Origin: an uncultured Collinsella sp.
GTDB lineage: Bacteria > Actinomycetota > Coriobacteriia > Coriobacteriales > Coriobacteriaceae
Direction: 5' to 3'
Assembly (NCBI GenBank): GCA_900754445.1
Contig: CAAECW010000107.1
Location: 15,596-79,595 of the forward strand
Length of the DNA stretch: 64,000 nucleotides
Made by a program: the position numbers and the translations under genes. Under the pieces are notes generated by a model. The model searched no databases and was not told the origin of the DNA. It saw only the letters and a list, made by a program, of their open reading frames with translations. Position 1 is the stretch's first letter. Every line of letters begins with the position of its first letter. Positions 1 to 7,973 of the stretch are shown piece by piece.

Positions 1-1026
1 CGCCTGACGGCACCTGGTCAGCCGATCCGCACCGCCCTCGACATGATCATCGCCGGTCACCTGGGCGCCCTTATCTGCGTCGGCGACACCGAAAACGTGC
101 TCGCTGCCGGTAATGACGGCTTCCCGCTCAACATTTCGTTTACCTCGAACCGCCTGTTCGAGCTCTCCAAGATGGACGGCGCCATCGTCATCGATGGCGA
201 CCTCACCCAGATCCTGCGCGCCAACTTCCACCTCAATCCCGATCCCTCGCTCGCCACGAGTGAGACGGGCATGCGTCACCGTACTGCCGCTCGCATGTCG
301 GTGCTCACCGATGCCATCGTGATCTCGGTTTCGGCCCGTCGTGCCGTCGTCAACGTGTACGTCCACGGCAAGAGCTACGAGATCCAGCCCGTCACCACCA
401 TCATGAGCTCGGTCAACCAGCTCGTCGCCACGCTCCAGACCACCCGTCAGTCGCTCGATCGCTCCCTGCTGCGCCTGACGGCCCTCGAGCTCGACGACTA
501 CGTTACGCTTGCCGACATTACCGGTATTTTCTCGAGCTTCGAGATCATGCAGCAGGCAAAGACCGAGCTTAAGGATTGCATCGTCAAGCTGGGTAACCAG
601 GGTAAGCTCGTGCAGATGCAGCTCGAGCAGCTCGCGGGCTCCAGCATGGATACCGAATACGACTTGATGATCCGCGACTACGCAAGCGATTCCTCTGAGG
701 CCAACGCCGAGAAGATTCGCGCCGAGCTGAGCCGCATGACGCCTAAGGACCTGTCCGACCCGCAACACGTGGCGGCGGTTCTGGGCTACGACGACCTGGA
801 CGAGGACTCCGTCATGACACCGCTGGGCCTGCGCACGCTTTCGCGCGTGTCCGTCGTGCGCGACGGCGTGGCCGAGAAGATCGTCGACGAATACGGCTCG
901 TTGCAGGAGCTCATGGACGACATCAGCGAGGATCCGGAGCGTCTGGGCGACTTTGGCGTCAACAACCCTGCCATTCTTGCGGACTCGCTGTACCGCATGA
1001 AGGGCACCAAACAGGGGAACGCATAA
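1..1026 (+). CDS. disA: DNA integrity scanning protein DisA, diadenylate cyclase (5'-truncated by window edge)
   Basis: Makes cyclic di-AMP from two ATP and couples this to scanning of branched DNA. The reading frame is open from base 1 and already matches the DisA N-terminal region before the first ATG at 43, so the true start lies upstream of the window. 341 residues are visible. The DAC-domain motifs are present: DGA at visible residues 59-61 and RHRTA at about 92-96. A coiled linker follows, then a C-terminal helix-hairpin-helix region (about 245-335) for DNA binding. The stop overlaps the ispD ATG by one base, so the two are translationally coupled. The disA-ispD-ispF-cysS order matches the Bacillus yac region, without yacL, gltX and cysE. 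Confidence 0.95.
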   Translation, partial: RLTAPGQPIRTALDMIIAGHLGALICVGDTENVLAAGNDGFPLNISFTSNRLFELSKMDGAIVIDGDLTQILRANFHLNPDPSLATSETGMRHRTAARMSVLTDAIVISVSARRAVVNVYVHGKSYEIQPVTTIMSSVNQLVATLQTTRQSLDRSLLRLTALELDDYVTLADITGIFSSFEIMQQAKTELKDCIVKLGNQGKLVQMQLEQLAGSSMDTEYDLMIRDYASDSSEANAEKIRAELSRMTPKDLSDPQHVAAVLGYDDLDEDSVMTPLGLRTLSRVSVVRDGVAEKIVDEYGSLQELMDDISEDPERLGDFGVNNPAILADSLYRMKGTKQGNA

Positions 1027-1754
1027 TGGCGCCCGTATGCGCCGTGGTCGTTGCCGGTGGCAGCGGCCAGCGCTTTGGAAATCCCGGCGGCAAGCAGCTC
1101 GTTAACGTGGCGGGCCGTCCGCTCATGAGCTGGTCCATCCGCGCGTTCGATCGTAGCGATAAGGTCGGCCATATCGTCGTGGTTTGCCCTGCCGAGCGCC
1201 GTGCCGAGATGCGCCGCCTGGCCATCGACCCGTTTGACTATGACACGCCCATCAGCTTTGCCGATGCCGGCGATACCCGTCAGGATTCCACCCGTGCCGG
1301 CGTGCATGCGGTTCCGGCGGGTTTCGAATATGTCGCCATCCACGACGGCGCTCGTCCGCTCATTACGACCGAGGCCATCGACCACGCTATCGACGTGCTC
1401 GTGAGCGACCGTGCCCTCGACGGTGTCGTGTGCGGTCAGCCCGCGATCGACACGCTCAAGATCGTTGACGGCGATAATATCGTCGAGACGCCGCCGCGTG
1501 AGCTCTACTGGGCAGCGCAGACGCCGCAGATCTTTAGCGTCGATGCTATGAAGCGCGCCCACGCTGCAGCCATTGCCGAGGGCTTTATCGGTACCGATGA
1601 TTCGTCGCTGGTCGAGCGCATGGGTGGGCGCGTCCGCTGCGTCCAGAGCCCACGCGATAACCTTAAGGTGACGGTGCCCGAGGACCTGCGTCCCGTAACC
1701 GCGATTCTGCTTGGCCGCATGGCCGAGGGAGAGGATCTTCCCCATGTTCAGTAA
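1026..1754 (+). CDS. ispD: 2-C-methyl-D-erythritol 4-phosphate cytidylyltransferase
   Basis: Third step of the MEP isoprenoid pathway: MEP + CTP gives CDP-methylerythritol. 242 residues, normal for IspD. The N-terminal nucleotide-binding loop VVAGGSGQRFG is at residues 8-18, with GGKQ next to it. The HDGARPL segment and the AAQTPQIF segment typical of the family are both present. The ATG overlaps the disA stop, and the 3' end overlaps the ispF start by about 11 bases, so the genes form one tightly packed transcript. The next MEP enzyme follows directly. Confidence 0.95.
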   Translation: MAPVCAVVVAGGSGQRFGNPGGKQLVNVAGRPLMSWSIRAFDRSDKVGHIVVVCPAERRAEMRRLAIDPFDYDTPISFADAGDTRQDSTRAGVHAVPAGFEYVAIHDGARPLITTEAIDHAIDVLVSDRALDGVVCGQPAIDTLKIVDGDNIVETPPRELYWAAQTPQIFSVDAMKRAHAAAIAEGFIGTDDSSLVERMGGRVRCVQSPRDNLKVTVPEDLRPVTAILLGRMAEGEDLPHVQ

Positions 1755-2238
1755 CCTGCGCATTGGCCATGGCTACGACGTTCACCGTCTGGTGGAGGGG
1801 CGTCGATGTATTATCGGCGGTGTCGACATTCCCTACGAGCGCGGCCTGCTGGGCCACTCGGATGCCGATGTGCTCGCGCACGCCTTGGCCGACGCTATTC
1901 TGGGCGCCTGCCGCGGGGGAGACATCGGCAAGCTATTCCCCGATACCGACCCCGCCTATGAGGGTGCCGATTCGATGGTGCTGCTCGCTCGCGTGATGGA
2001 CTATGCGCGCGAGCTGGGCTTTGAGTTTGTCGATGCCGATTGCACCATTGCCTGTCAGCAACCCAAGATCACCCCGCACCGCGATGCCATGCGCGCCAAC
2101 CTTGCCCATGCCTTGGGCGTTGACGTCGAAAACGTGGGCGTCGCCGCCACTACGACCGAAAAGCTCGGTTGGGAAGGCCAGGGCGAGGGAATCGGCGCCT
2201 GGGCCGTCTGCCTGCTACAGAAAACCGTTAAGGAGTAA
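1744..2238 (+). CDS. ispF: 2-C-methyl-D-erythritol 2,4-cyclodiphosphate synthase
   Basis: Cyclises CDP-ME-2-phosphate to MEcPP in the MEP pathway. 164 residues from the ATG at 1744, which gives the standard IspF N-terminus (RIGHGYDVHRL). An earlier in-frame ATG at 1711 would add residues with no family counterpart and lies deep inside ispD. Metal ligands are in GYDVH (Asp, His) and GHSDADV. The C-terminal signature TTEKLGWEGQGEGI is present. The ispDF pair is adjacent but not fused. cysS starts 3 bases after the stop. Confidence 0.95.
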   Translation: MFSNLRIGHGYDVHRLVEGRRCIIGGVDIPYERGLLGHSDADVLAHALADAILGACRGGDIGKLFPDTDPAYEGADSMVLLARVMDYARELGFEFVDADCTIACQQPKITPHRDAMRANLAHALGVDVENVGVAATTTEKLGWEGQGEGIGAWAVCLLQKTVKE

Positions 2239-2241
2239 CGA

Positions 2242-3708
2242 ATGCGTATCTACAACAGCGCTACCCATAAAAAGGAAGAGTTCCAACCCATCGAGTCCGG
2301 CAAGGTCCGCATGTACGTGTGCGGCCCCACGGTCTACGACAACATCCACATCGGCAACGCCCGTACGTTCATCAGCTTTGACGTGATTCGCCGCTGGCTC
2401 ATCGCGAGCGGTTACGAGGTCACGTTCGCCCAGAACCTCACCGATGTCGATGACAAGATCATCAAGCGCGCCAACGAGCAGGGCCGCACTGCCGCCGAGG
2501 TCGCGACGGAGTTCTCCGACAAGTTCATCGGCGTCATGCGCGCCGCCAACGTGCTCGATCCGGATGTGCGTCCTCGTGCCACCAAAGAGATCGGCCCCAT
2601 GATCGCCATGATCAAGACGCTTATCGAGCAGGGCCATGCCTATGCCGCCGATAACGGCGACGTGTACTTTGCCGTGCGCAGCGATCCCAACTATGGTCAG
2701 GTCTCGGGCCGCAACATCGACGACCTTATGGTTGGCGCGCGCATCGAGGAGAACGAGGACAAGAACGACCCGCTCGACTTTGCCCTGTGGAAGGCCGCCA
2801 AGCCCGGCGAGCCCAGCTGGCCGAGCCCCTGGGGCGAGGGCCGTCCCGGTTGGCACACCGAGTGCGCCGCCATGGTGCATCGCTACCTGGGCACTCCGAT
2901 CGACATCCACGGCGGCGGCTCCGACCTTGCCTTCCCGCATCACGAGAACGAGTGCGCTCAGGCCACCTGCGCCTGGCACCAGGGCTTCTCCAACACCTGG
3001 ATGCACACGGGCATGCTGCTGGTAGACGGCGAGAAGATGTCCAAGTCGCTCGGCAACTTCTTTACGCTGGCCGAGGTCCTCGAGCAGCACTCCGCTGCCG
3101 CCCTGCGCCTGCTGATGCTGCAGACGAGCTATCGCTCGCCGCTCGACTTTTCTTGGGAGCGCCTGGAGGGTGCCGAGAACTCGCTCACGCGTATCGCCGG
3201 TACGGTCGAGAACCTGCGCTGGGCCGCGAACCACGCGACGGCCGATGCCGATGCGGCTGCCGTCGAGGCGTTTACCGCCAAGGCCGCTGAGACTCGTGCT
3301 GCCTTTAAGGAGTGCATGGACGACGACTTTAACACTGCTGGTGCCATGGGTGCCGTCTTTGGCTTTGTGACCGAGTGCAACCAGTACTTGGAGCAGGCGG
3401 GCGACGCTGCCGACAAGGCCGCAGCGCTTGCCGCCGCCGACACGCTGGCCGAGCTGCTCGATACGTTTGGCGTTGAGCTCCCCGAGCCCAAGGTCGAGCT
3501 GCCGCTGGGTCTGCTAGGCGTTGCCGCCGGCCTGGTCGCCTACACGGGCGACGACGTGGACGAGGCTGCTGCCAAGATTCTCGAGGCCCGCGCCGAGGCC
3601 CGTGCCGCCAAGAACTGGGATCTGGCCGACGCCATCCGCGACCAGCTCAAGGACCTGGGCCTCACCATTGAGGATACCGCCGCCGGCACCCGTATCAAAT
3701 CTCTCTAA
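2242..3708 (+). CDS. cysS: cysteinyl-tRNA synthetase
   Basis: Class I aminoacyl-tRNA synthetase charging tRNA-Cys. 488 residues, typical length. The ATP-site motif HIGNA (HIGH class) is at residues 36-40 and KMSKS at about 265. The substrate-zinc site is visible as CGPTVYD, HTECAAM and HHENECAQ. An anticodon-binding helical domain and a C-terminal part ending TRIKSL complete it. It follows ispF by 3 bases, with RBS AAGGAG just before the ATG. The operon ends here: a long foldback repeat and a terminator-like hairpin lie before rlmB. No mrnC (Mini-III) gene lies between cysS and rlmB, unlike Bacillus. Confidence 0.96.
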   Translation: MRIYNSATHKKEEFQPIESGKVRMYVCGPTVYDNIHIGNARTFISFDVIRRWLIASGYEVTFAQNLTDVDDKIIKRANEQGRTAAEVATEFSDKFIGVMRAANVLDPDVRPRATKEIGPMIAMIKTLIEQGHAYAADNGDVYFAVRSDPNYGQVSGRNIDDLMVGARIEENEDKNDPLDFALWKAAKPGEPSWPSPWGEGRPGWHTECAAMVHRYLGTPIDIHGGGSDLAFPHHENECAQATCAWHQGFSNTWMHTGMLLVDGEKMSKSLGNFFTLAEVLEQHSAAALRLLMLQTSYRSPLDFSWERLEGAENSLTRIAGTVENLRWAANHATADADAAAVEAFTAKAAETRAAFKECMDDDFNTAGAMGAVFGFVTECNQYLEQAGDAADKAAALAAADTLAELLDTFGVELPEPKVELPLGLLGVAAGLVAYTGDDVDEAAAKILEARAEARAAKNWDLADAIRDQLKDLGLTIEDTAAGTRIKSL

Positions 3709-3715
3709 TCCCCGC

Positions 3716-3815
3716 GGGTTTCCCAAGCACCCGACCTTGCCGTTCAAACCGTCGCTCGCGTACTCAAGTACGCGTCGCTCCTCTTTCACGGCAATCTCGG
3801 GCACTTGGAAAACCC
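3716..3815. repeat. long foldback repeat with inner palindrome (second core type)
   Basis: Left arm 3716-3743 and right arm 3788-3815 are reverse-complementary over about 28 bases with a few mismatches. Between them is an 8-bp-arm palindrome, CGCGTACT-CA-AGTACGCG (3757-3774). The architecture is that of the foldbacks at 33691 and 46675, an inner palindrome wrapped in locus-specific arms, but the core sequence differs. It lies directly after the cysS stop. No coding potential is apparent. Confidence 0.75.
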
Positions 3816-3820
3816 GTACC

Positions 3821-3860
3821 GACCGCTTGAGCTATTCGTCTTAAGCGGTCGCTTCTTTTG
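3821..3860 (+). terminator. intrinsic terminator after cysS
   Basis: Stem GACCGCTTGAG (3821-3831) pairs with CTTAAGCGGTC (3840-3850), followed by the T-rich stretch GCTTCTTTTG. It separates the disA-cysS transcript from rlmB. Confidence 0.7.
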
Positions 3861-3894
3861 TCCTGTTTGAAAAGTATTTAAAGGAGGCCGTTTT

Positions 3895-4809
3895 ATGGCC
3901 GACAATCGCAAGCGTGCATCGCGTGGAGGCAAGCAGGCTGCTTCTGGCTCGCGTCCGATTCGCCGCAACGACCGCGCTGCCGCTCCCAAGGGCCAGCGCG
4001 AGCGCTCACAGGCTGCTCGCCCGCAGCGCGAGCGTAGCCGCGATAACGTCCAGGTTCCCAAGGGCGAGTTTATCGAAGGTCGCCGTGCTGCCGCCGAGGC
4101 GCTGCGTACCGGCTTTCCCGTCAAGTGCGCGCTCATCGCTGAGGGCGGGGAGCGCGATGCCGCCTTGTCGCGCCTGGTCGACGACCTCAACGCTGCAGGC
4201 GTCCGCATTAAGTATGTGCCGCGCGCGCAGCTCGATGCGCTGTCGAGCCATGGCGCTCACCAGGGCATTGCGCTCGAGGTGGGCAATTTCCCCTATGCCG
4301 ATGTTGCCGATATCCTCGACCGTGCGGGCGACGGTCCGGCGCTCGTCGTCGTGCTCGACCATGTGACCGACGACGGCAACTTTGGCGCCATCGTGCGCTC
4401 CGCCGAGGTCGTGGGCGCGGCGGGCGTCATCATTGCCAACAAGCGCGCCGCCGGTGTGACCGTCGGCAGCTACAAGACTTCTGCCGGCGCTGTCATGCAC
4501 CTGCCCATCGCGCAGGTTCCCAATATCGCCCGTGCGCTCGATGACCTCAAGGCCGCCGGCTTTTGGGTGGGCGGCGCCTCCGAGCACGCCGAAGGCAGTT
4601 GCTGGGACGCCCCCTTCGAGGGCCGCGTTGCGCTCGTCATGGGTTCCGAGGGCGACGGCATCTCGCGTCTTGTGCTCGAGAAATGCGACTTTTTGACCAA
4701 GCTTCCCCAGCGCGGCATGACCGAGAGTCTCAACGTGGCCCAGGCGACCACCGCTCTGTGCTTTGAGTGGCTGCGCCGCAATGCCGGCGAGCTCATGGGG
4801 GAGGAGTAG
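3895..4809 (+). CDS. rlmB: TrmH/SpoU-family 23S rRNA (guanosine-2'-O)-methyltransferase RlmB
   Basis: SAM-dependent 2'-O-methyltransferase, expected to modify G2251 of 23S rRNA in the peptidyl-transferase region. 304 residues. A basic, low-complexity N-terminal extension (about 1-50) is followed by the substrate-binding segment GEFIEGRRAAAEAL and the SpoU knot domain. Its motifs are DDGNFGAIVRSAE (motif 1), VMGSEGDGISR (motif 2) and TESLNVAQATTALCFEW (motif 3). RBS AAAGGAGG precedes the ATG. It is followed after 3 bases by the YacP gene, the same pair as Bacillus rlmB(yacO)-rae1(yacP). Confidence 0.93.
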   Translation: MADNRKRASRGGKQAASGSRPIRRNDRAAAPKGQRERSQAARPQRERSRDNVQVPKGEFIEGRRAAAEALRTGFPVKCALIAEGGERDAALSRLVDDLNAAGVRIKYVPRAQLDALSSHGAHQGIALEVGNFPYADVADILDRAGDGPALVVVLDHVTDDGNFGAIVRSAEVVGAAGVIIANKRAAGVTVGSYKTSAGAVMHLPIAQVPNIARALDDLKAAGFWVGGASEHAEGSCWDAPFEGRVALVMGSEGDGISRLVLEKCDFLTKLPQRGMTESLNVAQATTALCFEWLRRNAGELMGEE

Positions 4810-4812
4810 CGC

Positions 4813-5490
4813 ATGTCCAAGAAGAACCGCGCCAAGTCCAAGGCCAAGCGCTTTGGCGAGGGCTCGGCCAAGCCGATTGTTTCGGCCGCGACCTATGGCG
4901 TGGGCGGCAATGCGTTTGCGCAGGCCATCGCCGATCCGGTCTCGACGGTGCACTCCAATAAGCCCGAGCTGCTGGTGGTCGACGGTTACAACGTGATTCA
5001 CTGCACGCCGCGCTACGAAAAGCTCGTCTACGACCATTCCGACGATCCGTATTCCAGCGACGTCCACGATATGGCGCGAACTGCACTCATCAACGACGTC
5101 GCCGCGTTTGCCCAGGGCCGCTACGAGGCCGTGATCGTGTTCGACGGCGCGGGCAATATCTCCAGCGAGCGCCCCAACCTGCCGGCCCGCGGCGTGCGCA
5201 TCGAGTTTTCGCCGACGGGCGTCTCTGCCGATACCGTGGTGCAGAAGCTCTGCATCGAGGCACGCGAGGAAGGTCGCGCGTGCTCCGTGGTATCGAGCGA
5301 CGGCACGATCCAGGCCGTCGTCATGGGCAAGGGCGTTACGCGCATCTCGAGCCGTATGCTGGTGGACGAGATCAAACAGATCGATAACGACGTTCACGAG
5401 GCCGAAGAGGCCCCGCAGATCAAGATGACTCTGGGCAGTCGCCTGAGCCCCGAGGCGCTGGCAAAGCTCAAGGCCCTCCGCGGGAGGTAG
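4813..5490 (+). CDS. NYN-domain ribonuclease, YacP/Rae1 family
   Basis: 225 residues. A PIN-like NYN domain starts after a basic N-terminal extension of about 50 residues. Acidic active-site segments are visible as LLVVDGYNVIH, VIVFDGAGN and VVSSDGTIQ. In Bacillus the orthologue Rae1 cleaves mRNA in the ribosomal A site; the same role here is inference from family and synteny. The ATG lies 3 bases after the rlmB stop, so the genes are probably co-transcribed. In Bacillus the next gene would be sigH. Here the next gene is an unrelated HipA-like gene on the opposite strand. Confidence 0.88.
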   Translation: MSKKNRAKSKAKRFGEGSAKPIVSAATYGVGGNAFAQAIADPVSTVHSNKPELLVVDGYNVIHCTPRYEKLVYDHSDDPYSSDVHDMARTALINDVAAFAQGRYEAVIVFDGAGNISSERPNLPARGVRIEFSPTGVSADTVVQKLCIEAREEGRACSVVSSDGTIQAVVMGKGVTRISSRMLVDEIKQIDNDVHEAEEAPQIKMTLGSRLSPEALAKLKALRGR

Positions 5491-5517
5491 GGGAGTTGGC
5501 GGGGCGATGCTGTCTCG

Positions 5518-6858
5518 CTAACTCCATTCAGCGATGTCGATCATTCTTTTGAGGCGCCACGTTAGCGCCTCTTTTAGATAAGGCAGTCTCGCTGTTAGAG
5601 CATCGTTTTTAGACAGAATCTCGATTGCCTCGTCAACGAAGCCTTCGAGTTTGTCGCCGTCAAACCAGCCCATGTCCTCGACGAGCAACATCTGTTTGGC
5701 GGGGCTTGAATGAAATTGTGCGCTGGTAAAACTGTGCTCTCCTGCCCGAAGCTCCTCAAGAGAAATGTTGCACCAGAGCGATGAGCCCGAATCGAAGATG
5801 GGGGCAGGTCTGCAGGCTAGCGTGTTTACGTTTCGCACAAGGCCAAAGTTACGCCAATGACGATCGTAGTTGGCGATGATGCCGTCGCACACGATCATGC
5901 GGTCAAGGGCATCCTTGACGCCTGTCACCCCGAGCTCCTCGCAGTTTGCTACGTATCGCTCGTAGTCGGTTAGCCGTTCACCTGCGTTCGCGTACTGGTT
6001 TACATAGAACGCAGGGACATACTCTTCTTCATCAGTTAAGAAGACATCGCATATGCTCAGGGCGGAAGTGCCCGTGCCCTCGAGCGAGTAAGGCACATAA
6101 TCGCAGGTGTTTAGGATGCGACGGTGGAGCGTGGTCGCCACCAGCTCGTTATAAGGTTCCTGGTTCAGGTGCGCTCCTGCCTTATGCAGAATTCGACGCC
6201 CGCCCTCGCATGTCCAGTACTTTTGAAGATTGCCGTCCGAGGTGTTGTCGGGCTTTGCGGCAGCCACTTTTCCCTCTGGGGCGAAGGGTGCAATGGTTAG
6301 CGAGACGTCATCAAAGGCATTATTGAAGAAATTGATATCTTCCCACGCGAGGCCGGAGTCTTGGGGCCTAATCCAATACTGGTCGGATAAGGAGAGGCCA
6401 AGATTTCGCTGTACGAGTTCATCGGGAACATCGACTGCGGCTTTTGCAAGCAGGGAGGCAAGCCCAATGCGTGCGAGCGGGATACCGCGGCCGCGCCACC
6501 AGATGCGGAAGGAGTCGAGCGATATGGGGCTATTAGGGCCAAATACTCCAATAGGGGCGTGGGCGTAATCGATGTCGGCACCGATGTGGGTAAAGTCTTT
6601 TCGCGATGTGCTGTAGACCAGCTGAGCGACCTCGTGCGTGCGATTCATGAGGGTGAACGCGATCTCGCTCTTACCGTGGCCGCGGCGGGGACGTCCCCCC
6701 GTTTTGGTCACGGAGCGGAGTCGCGTGTCGACGCTGTCTTTGTCGATGAGCCATACACCAGAAGCCTTGCGGGCATCAAGTGCTCCGTTTTTTATGAGCT
6801 CCTGCACCCTGCGCGGAGTGATGCCGAGCAGCTCGGCGGCTTCCTTGGTAGTAAGCAT
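5518..6858 (-). CDS. HipA-like kinase fused to N-terminal excisionase-type HTH
   Basis: 446 residues from the ATG at 6858. A more upstream TTG at 6900 is rejected because it lies beyond the first operator repeat, and because GAAGGG sits at RBS distance from 6858. Residues 1-50 form a MerR/excisionase-like helix-turn-helix (LTTKEAAELLGITPRRVQEL). The C-terminal half has the HipA/CtkA-like kinase catalytic motif NYDRHWRNFG (Asp332) followed by PIFDSGSSLW, the metal-binding Asp segment. HipA proteins are Ser/Thr kinases, often toxins paired with a HipB repressor. No hipB is nearby, so the HTH may supply that function. Gene ends converge with the YacP gene. Substrate unknown. Confidence 0.8.
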   Translation of the reverse strand: MLTTKEAAELLGITPRRVQELIKNGALDARKASGVWLIDKDSVDTRLRSVTKTGGRPRRGHGKSEIAFTLMNRTHEVAQLVYSTSRKDFTHIGADIDYAHAPIGVFGPNSPISLDSFRIWWRGRGIPLARIGLASLLAKAAVDVPDELVQRNLGLSLSDQYWIRPQDSGLAWEDINFFNNAFDDVSLTIAPFAPEGKVAAAKPDNTSDGNLQKYWTCEGGRRILHKAGAHLNQEPYNELVATTLHRRILNTCDYVPYSLEGTGTSALSICDVFLTDEEEYVPAFYVNQYANAGERLTDYERYVANCEELGVTGVKDALDRMIVCDGIIANYDRHWRNFGLVRNVNTLACRPAPIFDSGSSLWCNISLEELRAGEHSFTSAQFHSSPAKQMLLVEDMGWFDGDKLEGFVDEAIEILSKNDALTARLPYLKEALTWRLKRMIDIAEWS

Positions 6859-6877
6859 CACGAAACCCTTCGTCAAA

Positions 6878-6936
6878 ACGAATAGTTTTATATATAGCAA
6901 TTGTAATTAAAACTATTCGTTCTGACGAATAGTTTT
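6878..6936. promoter_or_regulatory. operator array upstream of the HipA-like gene
   Basis: Three copies of the 12-mer ACGAATAGTTTT: forward at 6878-6889, inverted at 6909-6920 and forward at 6925-6936. The last two make a perfect 12-bp-arm inverted repeat with a 4-base spacer. The region is AT-rich (TATATA at about 6889-6895), unlike its surroundings. It is positioned to bind a dimeric repressor, most simply the HTH encoded in the same gene (inference). Confidence 0.75.
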
Positions 6937-7023
6937 GAGATTGAGGGCGAACCGACAGAAATGAACGGGCCTGGTACCTGTTGTTGCTGGTTTTTGCATA
7001 TTTATATAACGCCGTGTGGCCTG

Positions 7024-7052
7024 TTGCGCCCCGTCCGTAATTCCTTTATTCT
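7024..7052 (+). promoter_or_regulatory. candidate sigma-A promoter for tRNA-Thr(TGT)
   Basis: TTGCGC (7024-7029), 17-base spacer, TATTCT (7047-7052), about 30 bases before the tRNA. A moderate match to consensus. Confidence 0.5.
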
Positions 7053-7082
7053 TAACAGGCTTCGCGCGAAAGCGCCAAGTGT

Positions 7083-7157
7083 GCCAGTGTGGCGCAACGG
7101 TAGCGCAACTGATTTGTAATCAGTGGGTTGCAGGTTCGATTCCTGTCACTGGCTCCA
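7083..7157 (+). tRNA. tRNA-Thr (anticodon TGT)
   Basis: The acceptor stem GCCAGTG pairs with CACTGGC at 7147-7153, with discriminator T and an encoded CCA. The anticodon stem ACTGA/TCAGT holds the loop TTTGTAA, giving anticodon TGT. The T-arm GGTTCGATTCC is standard. This is a single tRNA unit with its own promoter and terminator, separate from the tRNA cluster 650 bases downstream. Confidence 0.96.
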
Positions 7158-7167
7158 TGAGAGTTTC

Positions 7168-7205
7168 GGGCTCTGTTCCTTGTGGGACAGGGCCCGTTTC
7201 TATTT
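7168..7205 (+). terminator. terminator after tRNA-Thr
   Basis: Stem GGGCTCTGT (7168-7176) with ACAGGGCCC (7187-7195), one mismatch, then GTTTCTATTT. Confidence 0.7.
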
Positions 7206-7250
7206 ATGTCGACATGTAAGTGGGTTTGACTCCCACCAAGCTTCAGGTTT

Positions 7251-7467
7251 GTCTCGATCTGTAACACGGGTGGGCTGAAAACCCTCCTTATAGTTACAGA
7301 TCGAGACAATGCCAAAGGACGGCCGATAACGTCTCGATCTGTAACACGAAGAGGCTGAAAACCGTTCTAGCTGTTACAGAGTGAGACGTAAGCCGGGGTC
7401 GCCGCGTAGTATCTCGATCTGTAACAGATAGGAGAGGAATGACCCTCTTACTGTTACAGATTGAGAT
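7251..7467. repeat. three tandem 57-bp hairpins at exact 80-bp period
   Basis: Units at 7251-7307, 7331-7387 and 7411-7467. Each opens with the arm RTCTCGATCTGTAACA and closes with its reverse complement (GTTACAGATCGAGAC in unit 1; one or two changes in units 2 and 3). The outer arms are conserved, whereas the inner 25 or so bases differ between units and tend to form a further short stem (for example GGAGAGG/CCCTCTT in unit 3). The 23-base linkers are unrelated. There is no T-run after any unit, so they do not look like simple terminators. Confidence 0.85.
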
Positions 7468-7710
7468 GAAAACGGTGAGGCCCCTGGTCTACTTGATTGC
7501 ACCGGGGAAGCTCCGATCTCGACCTATATATAGGTGCAAATAGGCTGTTATCGAAGCTCGATCCTGAAGGTGTACTCTACTACACCAAAGTGTTACCTTG
7601 GGAAACGTCACCTCAGTATCCAAAACCACCGTCCCTCATATCCCAACTCAACAAAACAGCAGGTCAAAGGTATATAGATACGCCCGGGGCCGTGTATCTA
7701 GAGGTTTTCG
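7468..7710. other. AT-richer intergenic region with small palindromes, no gene supported
   Basis: Between the hairpin array and the tRNA-Tyr promoter. It contains short perfect palindromes: ACCTATATATAGGT (7522-7535), GGTGTA-ctctac-TACACC (about 7570-7587) and TAGATAC...GTGTATCTA (about 7674-7702). An open frame starting at a TTG (7497) runs through the promoter and has no recognisable product. The stretch may be transcribed and structured, but nothing more can be said. Confidence 0.4.
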
Positions 7711-7740
7711 TTGACAGCCCCCAAGGTTGCATCGTATTAT
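7711..7740 (+). promoter_or_regulatory. sigma-A promoter of the tRNA-Tyr/Thr/Met(-tuf) transcript
   Basis: TTGACA (7711-7716), 18-base spacer, TATTAT (7735-7740). The upstream context GAGGTTTTCGTTGACAGC recurs almost identically at the rpmG promoter (9532-9549), suggesting a shared strong-promoter design. Confidence 0.75.
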
Positions 7741-7802
7741 CTTCTTCGTTCGCGGGGGCGGCGGTCCAAAAGACCAAAGAACCTGCGGATACTTGAACGA
7801 TT

Positions 7803-7884
7803 GGGAGTTTGCCCGAGTGGTTAATGGGGACGGGCTGTAAACCCGTTGGCTCTGCCTACATAGGTTCGAATCCTATAGCTCCCA
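7803..7884 (+). tRNA. tRNA-Tyr (anticodon GTA)
   Basis: Long-variable-arm class II tRNA. Acceptor GGGAGTT (7803-7809) pairs with AGCTCCC (7877-7883), discriminator A, and the CCA is not encoded. Anticodon loop CTGTAAA, so GTA. First of three tRNAs leading into tuf. Confidence 0.95.
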
Positions 7885-7894
7885 CCCGTCAAGT

Positions 7895-7970
7895 GCCTGT
7901 ATAGCTCAGTCGGTAGAGCACTTCGTTGGTAACGAAGAGGTCACCAGTTCAAGTCTGGTTGCAGGCTCCA
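7895..7970 (+). tRNA. tRNA-Thr (anticodon GGT)
   Basis: Acceptor GCCTGTA with TGCAGGC (7960-7966), CCA encoded. Anticodon stem CTTCG/CGAAG with loop TTGGTAA, so GGT. It lies 10 bases after tRNA-Tyr on the same transcript. Confidence 0.96.
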
Positions 7971-7973
7971 TCC

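Noticed and set aside
7251..7467. CRISPR array
   Set aside because: Only three units, and the repeats are inverted arms around variable loops rather than direct repeats with spacers. No cas genes.
7497..7796. A 99-codon frame starting at a TTG before tRNA-Tyr
   Set aside because: No RBS, no recognisable product, and it runs straight through a clear TTGACA-N18-TATTAT promoter.
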